A stretch of 64,000 bases of DNA from an uncultured Pseudodesulfovibrio sp. (GTDB taxonomy: Bacteria; Desulfobacterota; Desulfovibrionia; Desulfovibrionales; Desulfovibrionaceae): assembly GCF_963677845.1 (NCBI RefSeq), contig NZ_OY782498.1:2115518-2179517 (forward strand). Reading direction: 5' to 3'. Under the pieces are notes generated by a model that did no database searches, was not told the DNA's origin, and saw only the letters and a list, made by a program, of their open reading frames with translations. This document shows, piece after piece, positions 17,169-26,233 of this stretch (within the stretch, counting starts at the first letter, position 1; each line of letters starts with the position of its first letter). The position numbers and the translations under genes were made by a program.

Positions 17169-18495
17169 GACATTTGCCTCTGTACAAGGTTTCTCCGTCC
17201 ATGGAGGTTAAATTGTAGGCACAAAATGGAATCAATCTCCCATCCGGGGAAACTTCATGAATACAACACCCTTTGAGGCGCTCCAAATCCAAAGTCCAGG
17301 CATCCTGAAACGCCATGGCGGATACCGCAAGAGTATGTGTTGCCGCACGGCTGATAAAAGCATCAAGAGCATCTGGCGCGTCAGCCATGGGCAATATCTT
17401 TTCTGGTGCTGCCCATTGACGTTTTACAAAAGCCTTGGCCTTGTCCGCTCCTTCCGAAGCTGGACGAGGCTGACATCCGCACTTGCCTTCAGCGGAAAGC
17501 TTCTGCAACCGTCCGTCCTCTCTCACCATGTAATTGGCGTGAAAAGAGCAATGTGAATGTTCACACCCAGGCGGCATGAAATGGGTTGCCTGAAGAGCAC
17601 CGTCTGTCTGTTCTTCAAGGCGACGCATGAGTTCGGGCAAAGTGATCCGCCCTGCATCAGTCGGCGATTCTGCGTATCGCCCAAAATAACTCACAGGCTG
17701 AAAATGCACACCACGAACATGGGGTGAATTCTCGGCTGCCAGTTTAATAATGGCACCCAATGAATGATCATTAACCCCCGGTATGATTGTGGGGACAAGC
17801 ACCACGCCGATACCTGCTTCAGCCAAGGCTCGGAGCGCGGCCAACTTAAGATCAACAAGGGAACGACCACGCAAGGCCTGATACACATCGTCACTCAACC
17901 CATCGAATTGCAAAAAGACGGAATCAAGCCCGGCTTCGGCCAACGACATCGCGTAACCTTTTTCGCGGCCGATGCGTAACCCATTGGTATTGAGTTGAAC
18001 AAAAGGGAATCCCTTGGACTTGGCAAGCCGAATCACATCCGACAGATCATCACGCACCGTGGGTTCACCGCCAGAAAGTTGAATATTACAATACCCGGAT
18101 GCTTCCTTGACCCGATCAAACAAAAAACCAAGTTCAGCATGAGTCGGGTCTGGTGGTGCACTCTTGCCGGATGAAGCAAAACAAACCGGACAGCCTAAGT
18201 CGCAACGCCACGTTACTTCAATAACCGCTGTACAAGTGTGCTGTCGGTGGGCATCACACAACCCGCAATCAAGCGGGCACCCTTTATCAACACGGGTAAA
18301 AGGCTTTTTCGGAGGAGAAGGAATCTTCACCCGAGACCAATCCGAAAACGCAGGTTCACCACGCCAGACAACAGTCTTGAATTCGCCATGTTCAGGGCAC
18401 GTTTTTACGAGAAAAGTCTCTTCACCTACGGTTTCATGCTCTGCCGAAATAGGCTTCAAACACACAGGGCAGACGCTTCGCGGAATACGACTCAT
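17149..18495 (-). CDS. Radical SAM protein (TrsS-like) of the molybdenum hydroxylase block
   Basis: The 448-residue protein has the radical SAM cluster motif CDLGCPVC (Cys98, Cys102, Cys105, CxxxCxxC) and the SAM-binding LSGGEPTVR strand. It is preceded by a Cys-rich N terminus: CPVC at 9-12, Cys33, and Cys73/77/80/88 (GCPLDCGLCDAHRQHTC), enough for zinc or extra Fe-S sites. A C-terminal stretch has GCEHSHCSF, KCGCQ and GCCIHE. I recognise it as the family called TrsS, radical SAM (seleno)protein; no in-frame TGA is present here. The reaction is unknown; co-occurrence with the methyltransferase and C-GCAxxG-C-C protein suggests a cofactor or peptide modification. It overlaps its upstream neighbour by 4 nt. 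Confidence 0.85.
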   Translation of the reverse strand: MSRIPRSVCPVCLKPISAEHETVGEETFLVKTCPEHGEFKTVVWRGEPAFSDWSRVKIPSPPKKPFTRVDKGCPLDCGLCDAHRQHTCTAVIEVTWRCDLGCPVCFASSGKSAPPDPTHAELGFLFDRVKEASGYCNIQLSGGEPTVRDDLSDVIRLAKSKGFPFVQLNTNGLRIGREKGYAMSLAEAGLDSVFLQFDGLSDDVYQALRGRSLVDLKLAALRALAEAGIGVVLVPTIIPGVNDHSLGAIIKLAAENSPHVRGVHFQPVSYFGRYAESPTDAGRITLPELMRRLEEQTDGALQATHFMPPGCEHSHCSFHANYMVREDGRLQKLSAEGKCGCQPRPASEGADKAKAFVKRQWAAPEKILPMADAPDALDAFISRAATHTLAVSAMAFQDAWTLDLERLKGCCIHEVSPDGRLIPFCAYNLTSMDGETLYRGKCHGPASA

Positions 18496-18947
18496 GACAA
18501 GGAGCGCCCTTCGGACGGGTCCAGTCCGTTGTCCACCAAAATTTCACGTATCCGGGCATACGTCGCAGCCACCAATCCACCACAACGAGTCGTATCAGGC
18601 TGGCCGCACTGACCATCCAGAATATCCTTACATGCCGTGCCGCCATAATGTTTCGTGGTGTCGACAAACCAATCGCGCAACTCTTCGAGCATCAATGGCA
18701 AGACATCCGCAGGTTCCTCCATGTCTTCACCTTTACCGCCATACAATCCAAGCAACACCGCTGCCCCGGTGTAGACGCCGCACACACCGGAACAATCGCC
18801 CAAGCCATTACATAGCCCGGAAGCGGCCCGAATCAAGTCAGGGTTGTCACGGCCCATTTCATCAAGAGCCAACATGACCATAATCTGACTGCAACAATAC
18901 CCTTTGCCGCCCAATTCCATCATCTTGAGACCTGTATCATCCAACAT
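18492..18947 (-). CDS. C-GCAxxG-C-C family redox protein
   Basis: The 151-residue cytosolic protein has the spaced cysteine pattern of the C_GCAxxG_C_C family: GYCCSQ near the N terminus, then GLGDCSGVCGVYTGAAVLLGLYGG, TACKDILDGQCG and RCGGLV. Such proteins are small, often redox-active or metal-binding, and usually encoded beside oxidoreductases. I recognise it as the DVU_1555 family. I prefer the ATG at 18947 (GGGAG 8 nt upstream) over one at 18971 that would overlap the methyltransferase gene by 35 nt. It is coupled to the radical SAM gene (ATGA overlap). The biochemical role is unknown. Confidence 0.8.
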   Translation of the reverse strand: MLDDTGLKMMELGGKGYCCSQIMVMLALDEMGRDNPDLIRAASGLCNGLGDCSGVCGVYTGAAVLLGLYGGKGEDMEEPADVLPLMLEELRDWFVDTTKHYGGTACKDILDGQCGQPDTTRCGGLVAATYARIREILVDNGLDPSEGRSLS

Positions 18948-19596
18948 GAGGCTCACTCCCTTTTTGCGCAATCATCAAATAATACCCAAGATCGCCATCA
19001 CATGTCCCGGTTGTTTCCCCTCCGGCGAACAGTAATTTGGCCGCCAAATCCTTCAACTGTCGGGAATGATCCTCAACCAGACGCACCGTGAAGCCACACG
19101 CCTCCACCCGTTCCCGCGTGACAGCAAGCGGCACGGCGCGTCCGGCACAGGAACTCCCATCCGGCAGGCTCGGCTGCTCTGCATGCAAATCAGCAAGGAC
19201 AAGGTACCCTTGCGGTTGAAGTACTCGATAAAACTCTGCAAGTCCCTTCTGAGGATCAGCAAACAACGACAACACACACTCACAAAAAACGGCCTTAAAT
19301 TTTTCGTCCTGAAACGGCAGGGCATCACCTTGTGCCTGAATGACATTCGCCCCTCCACCACGTTCAATCTGCACATTTGACGATTCCACACCCCAGGCAT
19401 CTGCTCCGAAACGGGAGCGTAATCGTTCAACCGTGGCTCCCAGTCCACTGCCCACATCAAGAATCCGCCAGCCGGGAACTACTCCGACAAATTCAGCGGC
19501 TCGGTCCGTCAAAGAAAAACCACCGGGCCGTAAAGTCTCGCCTGCTACGGCGCGCAATGACGGTTTTTCCCAAAGAGGTACACACGGTTCAGGCAC
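18937..19596 (-). CDS. SAM-dependent methyltransferase (DVU_1556-type)
   Basis: A class I methyltransferase of 219 residues. Motif I is ILDVGSGLGATVERL, the acidic loop is AWGVESSN, and QGDALPFQDEKF and RVLQPQGYLVLADL are motifs II-III as in UbiE-like enzymes. FCECVLSLF supplies a CxC within the active-site region. I choose the GTG at 19596, which begins 2 nt after the stop of the preceding gene and has GGAGG 10 nt upstream. A longer ATG frame to 19677 would run 79 nt into that gene. The substrate is unknown; the operon suggests modification of a cofactor or arsenic/selenium-like ligand, but this is only inference. Confidence 0.8.
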   Translation of the reverse strand: MPEPCVPLWEKPSLRAVAGETLRPGGFSLTDRAAEFVGVVPGWRILDVGSGLGATVERLRSRFGADAWGVESSNVQIERGGGANVIQAQGDALPFQDEKFKAVFCECVLSLFADPQKGLAEFYRVLQPQGYLVLADLHAEQPSLPDGSSCAGRAVPLAVTRERVEACGFTVRLVEDHSRQLKDLAAKLLFAGGETTGTCDGDLGYYLMIAQKGSEPHVG

Positions 19597-19598
19597 GA

Positions 19599-19814
19599 TT
19601 ACTTGTCCTCCAACAAATGTTCGACCTGATTCATCTTGCCGAGTGCCAACCCTTCTGGGATAAACACAAATCCGCATAAGGGACAGGTTGGCAATTCCAC
19701 ATTGAACAATGAATCGAGATACTCCAACTCAACCGGAGCCAAAACCAATTCTTTGTCGCAGGTCGCACATTTCCACCCTGAAACTTCCGCTTCCGGTACT
19801 CTAATCACACTCAT
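19599..19814 (-). CDS. Small two-CxxC redox/zinc-ribbon protein (DVU_1557-type)
   Basis: The 71-residue protein has two CxxC knuckles, WKCATCDKEL and PTCPLCGFVF, about 30 residues apart, as in rubredoxin-like or zinc-ribbon proteins. Its ATG at 19814 overlaps the stop of the upstream oxidoreductase gene (ATGA), which sets the start; a longer frame to 19850 lies inside that gene. It probably binds one Fe or Zn and may pass electrons between the dicluster protein and the aldehyde oxidoreductase. I recognise the family from the Desulfovibrio block but know no experimental function. Confidence 0.78.
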   Translation of the reverse strand: MSVIRVPEAEVSGWKCATCDKELVLAPVELEYLDSLFNVELPTCPLCGFVFIPEGLALGKMNQVEHLLEDK

Positions 19815-22063
19815 GACTGCGCCCCTTTTATCTTCATCCGGTGACACCATGCGTTATGCACGAGATACCCGTTTTCAGTGGATTCATATTCAACCCAATA
19901 GGTCACAACCACCGGCCTGAATGATGTGAGGAAATGTCCGGTTTCGTTGTTCACCAACTGTTTGCCGGACTGATCCAACTGAAGCAGAACTTTCTGGATA
20001 TCGCTCTTCAAGATACGCCGCTCTTCCATGATACGTGCAGCATGATCCGTCACAGCGAACTCGATTGATTCATACGGTTCGGCCACATGTGTTTCATCCT
20101 GCCTCCACACATCTCGCAACAATTTTTCACGAAGGTGAACACGATTTTCACGTCGTGCAGAATAACCGGGGGAAGGACGTGCGCCGGGATCATCACGCCG
20201 TGGATACAACAGGTCATACAGGTGCATGGCCCGCTTACCGGTCTTGGCGATCATGTCACGACACATAATACAGTAGGTAACAAAATCCTCATCCGCACCC
20301 TTGGCACGCACTTCCGCCACAGCCATACCGAGTTCCGGGTTAGCCTCGGATAACAAACCGCCGTAGCCACAACATTGGGCAAGTTCACCATTATATTCCG
20401 GCTCGGTCATATCCACATGTAACTGGTCCAACAAAACCCGAACATCTTCACGCAATATGGTGTCATGTCGAGCAGCACACGGATCGTTAACAGCCAAGGT
20501 ACATTCTTTGGATGCCACCCCTGAAGGTAACCCGACCGCTCGAAGAATGGACCAATGAGACACTATTTCAGCATCAGGCAGTCCCTGACGCAGGGTTTTA
20601 AGACATGTGGGACAGGCCGCTATAATTCTAGGGCTGCCGAGGCCCTCCCACTTTTCCTTGAGCACGGCCATGGATTCCTCAAACATGGCATGTCGCCCGG
20701 ACCATTCAGCGGGTGCACCACAGCAATGCAGCATCAAGCCGACACTACCAAGCCGTTCACGCAGGTCTGCATAGGCTGCTTCCACACATTCAGGATCAGA
20801 TGCCGTTAACTGGCAGCCGGGAAAAAACAGGTATTCGCTGGTGGACTCACCGGGCGCATGGCGATGCAACACACATTTTTCGCCATCGGCAAAAGCCATG
20901 TCTCGCAAGGCGAACTCATGAGCGGACGGCGGCATTTTACCTCGCTCGACCATACTCTGCCGCGCGGCAAGACAGACGTCGGCCATGGAGAAATCTTCGG
21001 GGCAAAGGACCTCGCACTGACCGCACAACGTGCAGGAATTGATCATGGTGTTTGCCTGACGCGTTCCCATGACAATGGATTCATTGTTGTAAATTTGTCG
21101 GGCGTATACCTTGGGATAATATTTGTAATGCCGCAGGTATTCGCACCCTTTCACGCATTCGAGGCACTCGCACTGGATGCAGCGCTTCGCCTCATCACGC
21201 GCATTTTCTTCGGAATATCCATCTTCGCTTTCAACAGGTGGCAAGGAATCGATCTTTTCCAGACTGGTGAACAGCCTACTTTCATACGGCCCTTCCAGTT
21301 CCCGCCCCGTGACCATGGAAACGCCCTGTGTGAATCGCTCAATGGAATTGGCAGCCCGACGACCGGCAGCGGCCTGCAAGACAGCGGAGTTCTCATCGAA
21401 ACGGCTGGCAAAAACACCGATTTTGGTTGTCCCCAATGTCAGGGAATCCGGTTTGCCAAGATCAGAAAGGCAATCGGAAGGCACACAAGCTGAATCTATA
21501 AAAACAGCATCCTTTTCATCAACGAATGAACTCAGAACATCAGAAGTTAATGTTTCTCCGCTGGAGACGACAACCCCCAGCTTTTCGAGACTCGCCAGTT
21601 CGTTATCCAACACACCTTCGGAAAGTTCGGGCAGCCCTTCGCCCAGAATTGCACAATGCAGGGTTACATTGAATCCTCTGCGCGCCATTTCCCATGCGCC
21701 GCACAATCCGGTCATACCACCACCAAGAACGGCAACGGATTTACCGCGAGACGGCAGGGGACGCGGCGGAGCCACAGGCTTGGCATTCTCGGCACAGAAC
21801 CGTTCAAGCAGTCCCATTTCAATAGAGCCACCGGCATCCTTGCGGACACAATCGACTTTGCACAGGCCTTCGCACAACCGAGCCAACACACCGGGAAGCG
21901 GCATGGTTTTGGCGAGCACCTGCCACGCCTTGTCCCATCGGCGTTGCGCCATCAACGAACAAAAAGTGCGTGCATCAACGTGCAGAGGACAGGCGGCAAC
22001 ACATTTGGGCGCTTCCTCCTGAATACACTTGCTTTCCAATTCTCTCAGATCAGCTTGTTCCAT
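19811..22063 (-). CDS. Pyridine nucleotide-disulfide oxidoreductase/dicluster Fe-S protein with HdrB-like CCG domains
   Basis: The 750-residue protein has four visible parts. An N-terminal GltD-like Fe-S segment carries CVAACPLHVDARTF and CEGLCKVDCVRKDAGGSIEM (about 20-85). A FAD/NAD-binding region has VAVLGGGMTGLCGAWEMARRG (about 110-130) but looks short and divergent for a complete flavin fold. A ferredoxin-type dicluster has CIQCECLECVKGC and CTLCGQCEVLCPED. HdrB/GlpC-type CCG motifs follow (CCGAPAEWSGR, CCGYGGLLSE). The last about 130 residues, after the Cys-rich part, are unassigned. It probably moves electrons between a soluble carrier and the aldehyde oxidoreductase. It starts 75 nt after the mop stop, behind a terminator, and is coupled to the small redox gene. 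Confidence 0.85.
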   Translation of the reverse strand: MEQADLRELESKCIQEEAPKCVAACPLHVDARTFCSLMAQRRWDKAWQVLAKTMPLPGVLARLCEGLCKVDCVRKDAGGSIEMGLLERFCAENAKPVAPPRPLPSRGKSVAVLGGGMTGLCGAWEMARRGFNVTLHCAILGEGLPELSEGVLDNELASLEKLGVVVSSGETLTSDVLSSFVDEKDAVFIDSACVPSDCLSDLGKPDSLTLGTTKIGVFASRFDENSAVLQAAAGRRAANSIERFTQGVSMVTGRELEGPYESRLFTSLEKIDSLPPVESEDGYSEENARDEAKRCIQCECLECVKGCEYLRHYKYYPKVYARQIYNNESIVMGTRQANTMINSCTLCGQCEVLCPEDFSMADVCLAARQSMVERGKMPPSAHEFALRDMAFADGEKCVLHRHAPGESTSEYLFFPGCQLTASDPECVEAAYADLRERLGSVGLMLHCCGAPAEWSGRHAMFEESMAVLKEKWEGLGSPRIIAACPTCLKTLRQGLPDAEIVSHWSILRAVGLPSGVASKECTLAVNDPCAARHDTILREDVRVLLDQLHVDMTEPEYNGELAQCCGYGGLLSEANPELGMAVAEVRAKGADEDFVTYCIMCRDMIAKTGKRAMHLYDLLYPRRDDPGARPSPGYSARRENRVHLREKLLRDVWRQDETHVAEPYESIEFAVTDHAARIMEERRILKSDIQKVLLQLDQSGKQLVNNETGHFLTSFRPVVVTYWVEYESTENGYLVHNAWCHRMKIKGAQS

Positions 22064-22089
22064 GATCGCCCTGCTCTATTTCAATTGAA

Positions 22090-22122
22090 AAAAGCGGTCT
22101 ATGCCGAAGCACAGACCGCTCC
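22090..22122 (-). terminator. Terminator between mop and the accessory operon
   Basis: On the minus strand AGCGGTCT (22122-22115) pairs with AGACCGCT (22102-22095) around a 12-nt loop, followed by a run of Ts (to 22090). It sits 17 bp after the mop stop. It would make mop the most abundant transcript and leave only readthrough for the genes beyond. Confidence 0.78.
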
Positions 22123-22138
22123 TATTACGTGTTATGAA

Positions 22139-24856
22139 TTAACCTTTGAGTCCAGCCAGGACCTTTTCAGGCAAGGCAGGCAGCGTACGGATGCGAACAC
22201 CGCATGCATTATAGATACCGTTGAGAATCGCCGGGTGCGGGGAGCACAACGGGACTTCGCCAACGCCGGATGCACCATGCGGGCCGTCGGGACGCGGAGT
22301 CTCGACGTAGATGATCTCGATATCGTCCGGAATCTGTTTGATGTACGGGAATCCGGCACCCTTCATGGTTGAGTGCTTCTTGATGTCCTCATAATCTTCA
22401 GACAGAGCCAGACCAATACCCTGAGCAACACCACCATAAATCTGACCGTCAACGACCAAAACGTTGTTGACCTTGCCGATGTCGGCAATGAAGGTGATCT
22501 TCTCAACCGTAGTCTTACCTGTGGCAATTTCCACGGCCACTTCAGCCATGCACAAGCCGTACATGTAACAGGCAAAAGGTTTACCCTGACCATTCTCATC
22601 ACAATCGTTGGCCGGTGCGCTCCACTTGCCGTGCTGGACAACGTCGATGTTCTCATCAATCATTTCCTGATAGGTGCGATAAGAACCGTCAGACTTGAGC
22701 ATGGCGCTCATCAACATCTCGCAGCCGACCTTGATGGAGTTACCCACAACAACCTGAGAACGAGAGCCACCAGCCGGACCGCCGTTAGGGCAATAACGGG
22801 TGTCGTTCAAGGTCAAGTGAATCTGATCGGGAGAAAGCCCCAAAGGACGCAGGGTTTCATGAGCAGTACCCAGCACGCCCATATCGGCGCCCTGTCCGTG
22901 GTCATGCCAGCAGGTCAGGACCGTCACAGTGCCGTCTTCGTTCAGACGGACATCCGCTTCAGCGGTGTCCGGGCCATCAAGACCTGAACCGTACACGCCA
23001 AGAGCTATACCAACACCGCGTTTGATTTCATCGGTGGAATTGGCGGCAACTTTCTTCTTGGCTTCCTCGTACTTGGGACGGAGGATGTCGAACATTTCAG
23101 GCAGTGAATAAACTTCAGGATCACACCCTGTTGGAGTTGTAGAACCTTCGCGGTAGATATTCTTGTAACGAAGTTCCAAAGGATCCATACCGAGTTTTTC
23201 AGCCAGTTCATCCATCAGGGTTTCAGAGGGGAACTCGGCTTCGGGTCCGCCGTAACCACGGAAAGCAGCACCCCATGCGTGGTTGGTGCAGACAGTCCGA
23301 CCTTCGCCGCGAATGTTGTCGATATTGTAACCGGCGCCGATGAACTGAGCACCGCGCAGGGTCAGCAGATCACCGAACTCAGAGTACGGGCCATGGTCAA
23401 CAGTCCAGTCGGTTTCCATACCGAGCAGCTTGCCGTCCTTGCTGGCAGCCATACGCACGGAGGTAAACTGAGGTGAACGCTTACCGGTGTAGGTCTGCTG
23501 CTGATACCAGTCGTAACACAGGAAGACAGGTTTGCCGGTTGCCAAACAGGCGGCACCAACAAGGGCTTCCATGGTCGGGGAGAACTTGTAGCCAAAGGTA
23601 CCACCCGTGGGATTCTGAACCATGACCAGATTCTCAGGCTCAACACCGAGACCGGGAGCAATCATGTACAGGTGCAGATGCAAACCAATGGATTTGGAAT
23701 GGATGCACAATTTGCCTTCGTCATCCAGATAAGCGAATCCAACATCCGGCTCGATAGGCATGTGCGGCTGACGAGTTGTGAAGTAATCACCCTCGATAAC
23801 CACGTCGGCCTTATCGAAAATGGGAGCGGTCTCTTCGCCCTTGGCAACTTTCTGAGTGTAATAAACGTTGGGAGTGCCGGGATGAATTTCAATGGCGTCG
23901 TCAGCCATGGCTGCAGGAGCACTCATGTACTCGGGCAGACGTTCCAGCTCGACTTTGACCTTGGCGGCAGCGGCCTTGGCATTCTTCTCGGAGTCGGCGC
24001 AGACGATGGCAATGGCGTCACCATACTGGAAAACCTTCTCGTCGCACAGGATAGGACGATCCCAACCATCACCCTTGTTGGTGGGGAAAGTGATCAGGCC
24101 AGTAATACGGTTTTTGCCTTTGACGTCCTTATGCGTAACGACCTTTTCCACGCCGGGCATGGCTTCGGCCTCGCTAGTGTCAATGGAGATAATCTTCGCA
24201 TGGGAGACTTCAGCCTGAACCAAAGCGCATTTAAGGGTTTCCTTGGGCATCTTGATGCCGAGGTCTGCACCATAGTCCAGCGTACCCGTGACTTTGGCCA
24301 CAGCGGTGGGACGGGGATACTTGGTGCCCCAGATACGACCGTCTTCGGGAATCTGAAATGCCAGCTCGTCCATGGTCATATCACCGCGCATGACAGCAGC
24401 GGCATCCATGACGGAATCGACCAATTGCTTGTAGCCAGTACAACGACAGGCATTACGATATTTCTGGAACCAGTCACGAATATCTTCACGGGTCGGGCTG
24501 GGATTAGCCTGCAACAGAGCATACGAGGAAACGATGAAGCCCGGGGTGCAGAAACCGCACTGTGCACCACCGTTAGCGATCCAGGACATCTGAATGGGAT
24601 GCAGATTGTCGGGAGTGCCAATACCTTCGGTTGTCAAGATGGTTGCGCCGTCCTTGATTCTGCTCATTTTCATGGAGCAGGAACGAACCAGCTTGCCATC
24701 AACGATGACAGAACAGCTACCGCATTGGCCGGTGCTACAACCGACCTTCACGCTAGTCAGCCCAAGGCTTTCACGCAGGATCGACGAAAGTTTGTCGTCC
24801 TTTTCGCAAATCACCTGTTTGGGCGCATTATTAACGGTAAGATTCAGTTTAATCAT
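22139..24856 (-). CDS. mop: Molybdenum aldehyde oxidoreductase (D. gigas MOP type)
   Basis: The 905-residue enzyme oxidises aldehydes to acids using a molybdopterin centre and two [2Fe-2S] clusters. The plant-ferredoxin-like cluster has Cys40, 45, 48 and 60. The second cluster has Cys100, 103, 137 and 139 (QCGFC, ACRCTG). These numbers are the same as in the crystallised D. gigas enzyme (907 residues). Glu867 in GVGEVPLCSP corresponds to the catalytic Glu869 there. Mo-pterin-binding motifs such as GGTFGYKF, AFRGYGGPE and GQGADMG are present. There is no FAD domain, as expected for this single-chain type. It has its own strong ribosome site (AAGGAGG) and a terminator just behind it. Confidence is high. 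Confidence 0.96.
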   Translation of the reverse strand: MIKLNLTVNNAPKQVICEKDDKLSSILRESLGLTSVKVGCSTGQCGSCSVIVDGKLVRSCSMKMSRIKDGATILTTEGIGTPDNLHPIQMSWIANGGAQCGFCTPGFIVSSYALLQANPSPTREDIRDWFQKYRNACRCTGYKQLVDSVMDAAAVMRGDMTMDELAFQIPEDGRIWGTKYPRPTAVAKVTGTLDYGADLGIKMPKETLKCALVQAEVSHAKIISIDTSEAEAMPGVEKVVTHKDVKGKNRITGLITFPTNKGDGWDRPILCDEKVFQYGDAIAIVCADSEKNAKAAAAKVKVELERLPEYMSAPAAMADDAIEIHPGTPNVYYTQKVAKGEETAPIFDKADVVIEGDYFTTRQPHMPIEPDVGFAYLDDEGKLCIHSKSIGLHLHLYMIAPGLGVEPENLVMVQNPTGGTFGYKFSPTMEALVGAACLATGKPVFLCYDWYQQQTYTGKRSPQFTSVRMAASKDGKLLGMETDWTVDHGPYSEFGDLLTLRGAQFIGAGYNIDNIRGEGRTVCTNHAWGAAFRGYGGPEAEFPSETLMDELAEKLGMDPLELRYKNIYREGSTTPTGCDPEVYSLPEMFDILRPKYEEAKKKVAANSTDEIKRGVGIALGVYGSGLDGPDTAEADVRLNEDGTVTVLTCWHDHGQGADMGVLGTAHETLRPLGLSPDQIHLTLNDTRYCPNGGPAGGSRSQVVVGNSIKVGCEMLMSAMLKSDGSYRTYQEMIDENIDVVQHGKWSAPANDCDENGQGKPFACYMYGLCMAEVAVEIATGKTTVEKITFIADIGKVNNVLVVDGQIYGGVAQGIGLALSEDYEDIKKHSTMKGAGFPYIKQIPDDIEIIYVETPRPDGPHGASGVGEVPLCSPHPAILNGIYNACGVRIRTLPALPEKVLAGLKG

Positions 24857-24923
24857 GACAGTATTCCTCCTTGGTGTGTAACTGTCGCAGGTTCACGCCG
24901 CCTATTGGCGGAGGGAAAAAAGC

Positions 24924-25940
24924 CTATTTTCCAAAAGGACAGATAGGATAACGGCAAACATCACAGGATGCACAAAATCCACCATGTCCCAGGGCTACAA
25001 TGTCTTCTCGGGTGATTTCTTCCCCGGCCAACAGACGGGGCACCACAAGATCAAAAATGGAAGCCCGGTAGTACATAACGCAACCGGGAAGCCCAAGAAT
25101 GGGCACACCGTCCCTCATGGCAATCATGAACATGACGCCGGGGAAAGTGGGCGAACCATAGGTAATAACCTCAGCTCCGGTGGCACGGATGGCCGTAGGG
25201 GTCTGATCATCAGGGTCCACTGACATACCGCCCGTGACAACGACCATCTCGGCTCCTTCAGCGATGAAGGCCAAAATGGCATCACGGGTCATAGCCGGAT
25301 CATCAGATGTCAGCCGTTGATCCATGACCGTGGAACCGAGTTTGGAAAATTTCTGACGAATAACCGGACCGAATTTGTCCGTGATACGCCCATGAAACAC
25401 TTCGCTGCCAGTAGTCACAAGGCCAACGTTGTGATGGTTGAAAGGACGAACGCCGACCACATAGGGGTACTCGGCACAGATGGCTTCTACTTGCTCTATC
25501 TTTTTTTCGTCGATAACGAGCGGCACCACACGAGTACCAGCCACGGGACGAGGCTGTGTGACCTGCTGGCCGGTGTGCATGGTAGCCAGCACGACTTCTT
25601 CTATGGAATTAATACGATTCAGGGCCTCGACGTTGACATCAAGCAGGCCGGGGGAAGCTTCAAAATTAACGCGTCCTTCACTGACCTCGGACAAAGTTAT
25701 TCCCGGTCCGACAGCGGCTTTCGAAATACGCTCTGCCGCCTCATTTTCATGAATGCTCCCCTTCTCCAAATTAAGCACATAAATGTGCTCCTTCCCTATA
25801 TCCAACAATACCGGAATATCTTCTTCCGCAACGACATGTCCTTTTTTGAAGGCAGGGCCTTTGGTTTCTCCAGGAACAATCTTGGTCATATCGTGGCACA
25901 ACACCATACCGACGGCATCATGAACGTGAACAGTTTTCAT
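24924..25940 (-). CDS. MoeA/MogA-like molybdopterin-binding protein with a C-terminal cysteine cluster
   Basis: The 338-residue protein has a MoCF_biosynth/MoeA-type domain: LVTTGSEVFHGRITDKFGPVI, MVVVTGGMSVDPDDQTPTAI and PTFPGVMFMIAM (about 170-290). These bind molybdopterin adenylate. The first half (about 1-165) is not a clear MoeA domain. The last 20 residues hold four cysteines (FCASCDVCRYPICPF) that could bind metal or an Fe-S cluster. It is transcribed with mop (67 nt apart), so it likely serves Mo or W insertion into that enzyme. The ATG at 25940 has GGAG 10 nt upstream; a TTG 9 nt earlier is less likely. Typical MoeA is about 400 residues, so this is a shorter variant. Confidence 0.8.
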   Translation of the reverse strand: MKTVHVHDAVGMVLCHDMTKIVPGETKGPAFKKGHVVAEEDIPVLLDIGKEHIYVLNLEKGSIHENEAAERISKAAVGPGITLSEVSEGRVNFEASPGLLDVNVEALNRINSIEEVVLATMHTGQQVTQPRPVAGTRVVPLVIDEKKIEQVEAICAEYPYVVGVRPFNHHNVGLVTTGSEVFHGRITDKFGPVIRQKFSKLGSTVMDQRLTSDDPAMTRDAILAFIAEGAEMVVVTGGMSVDPDDQTPTAIRATGAEVITYGSPTFPGVMFMIAMRDGVPILGLPGCVMYYRASIFDLVVPRLLAGEEITREDIVALGHGGFCASCDVCRYPICPFGK

Positions 25941-26007
25941 CAGCAGCAAACTCCGTATTCCGTCAAAGGCAAGCTTTACCCTTGCCCTCAGGTACTCTTC
26001 TCAACAA

Positions 26008-26045
26008 TATTATGTCCAAATAGGCCTAATGCTTAATACAACATA
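26008..26045. repeat. Operator-like repeat A upstream of the moeA-like gene
   Basis: TATTATGTCCAAA (26008-26020) and ACAACATA (26038-26045) recur in the same order as in repeat B, with a longer gap between them. The left part differs from B at one base. The position 68-105 bp before the moeA-like start suggests a regulator site. Confidence 0.45.
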
Positions 26046-26207
26046 TCTCAAAAAGCGTGATGTTCTCCATATCGAACTCGACCCATTCGAGCTTTTCAGT
26101 ACTTGCTTACGTACAATTATGCCGCAATAAGCACAATACAATAGACGACATTTCCAACATGATTATGCCCTCGTGCTTTCAGTGATATTAAAACACACAA
26201 GACGCAG

Positions 26208-26233
26208 TATTATGTCTAAACGGACACAACATA
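26208..26233. repeat. Operator-like repeat B, with TGTC-N6-GACA dyad
   Basis: TATTATGTCTAAA (26208-26220) lies exactly 200 bp from repeat A and runs into GGACACAACATA. It contains a TGTC-TAAACG-GACA dyad at 26213-26226. It may be a Mo/W-responsive or other operator for the mop block or for the 26614 gene. Confidence 0.45.
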
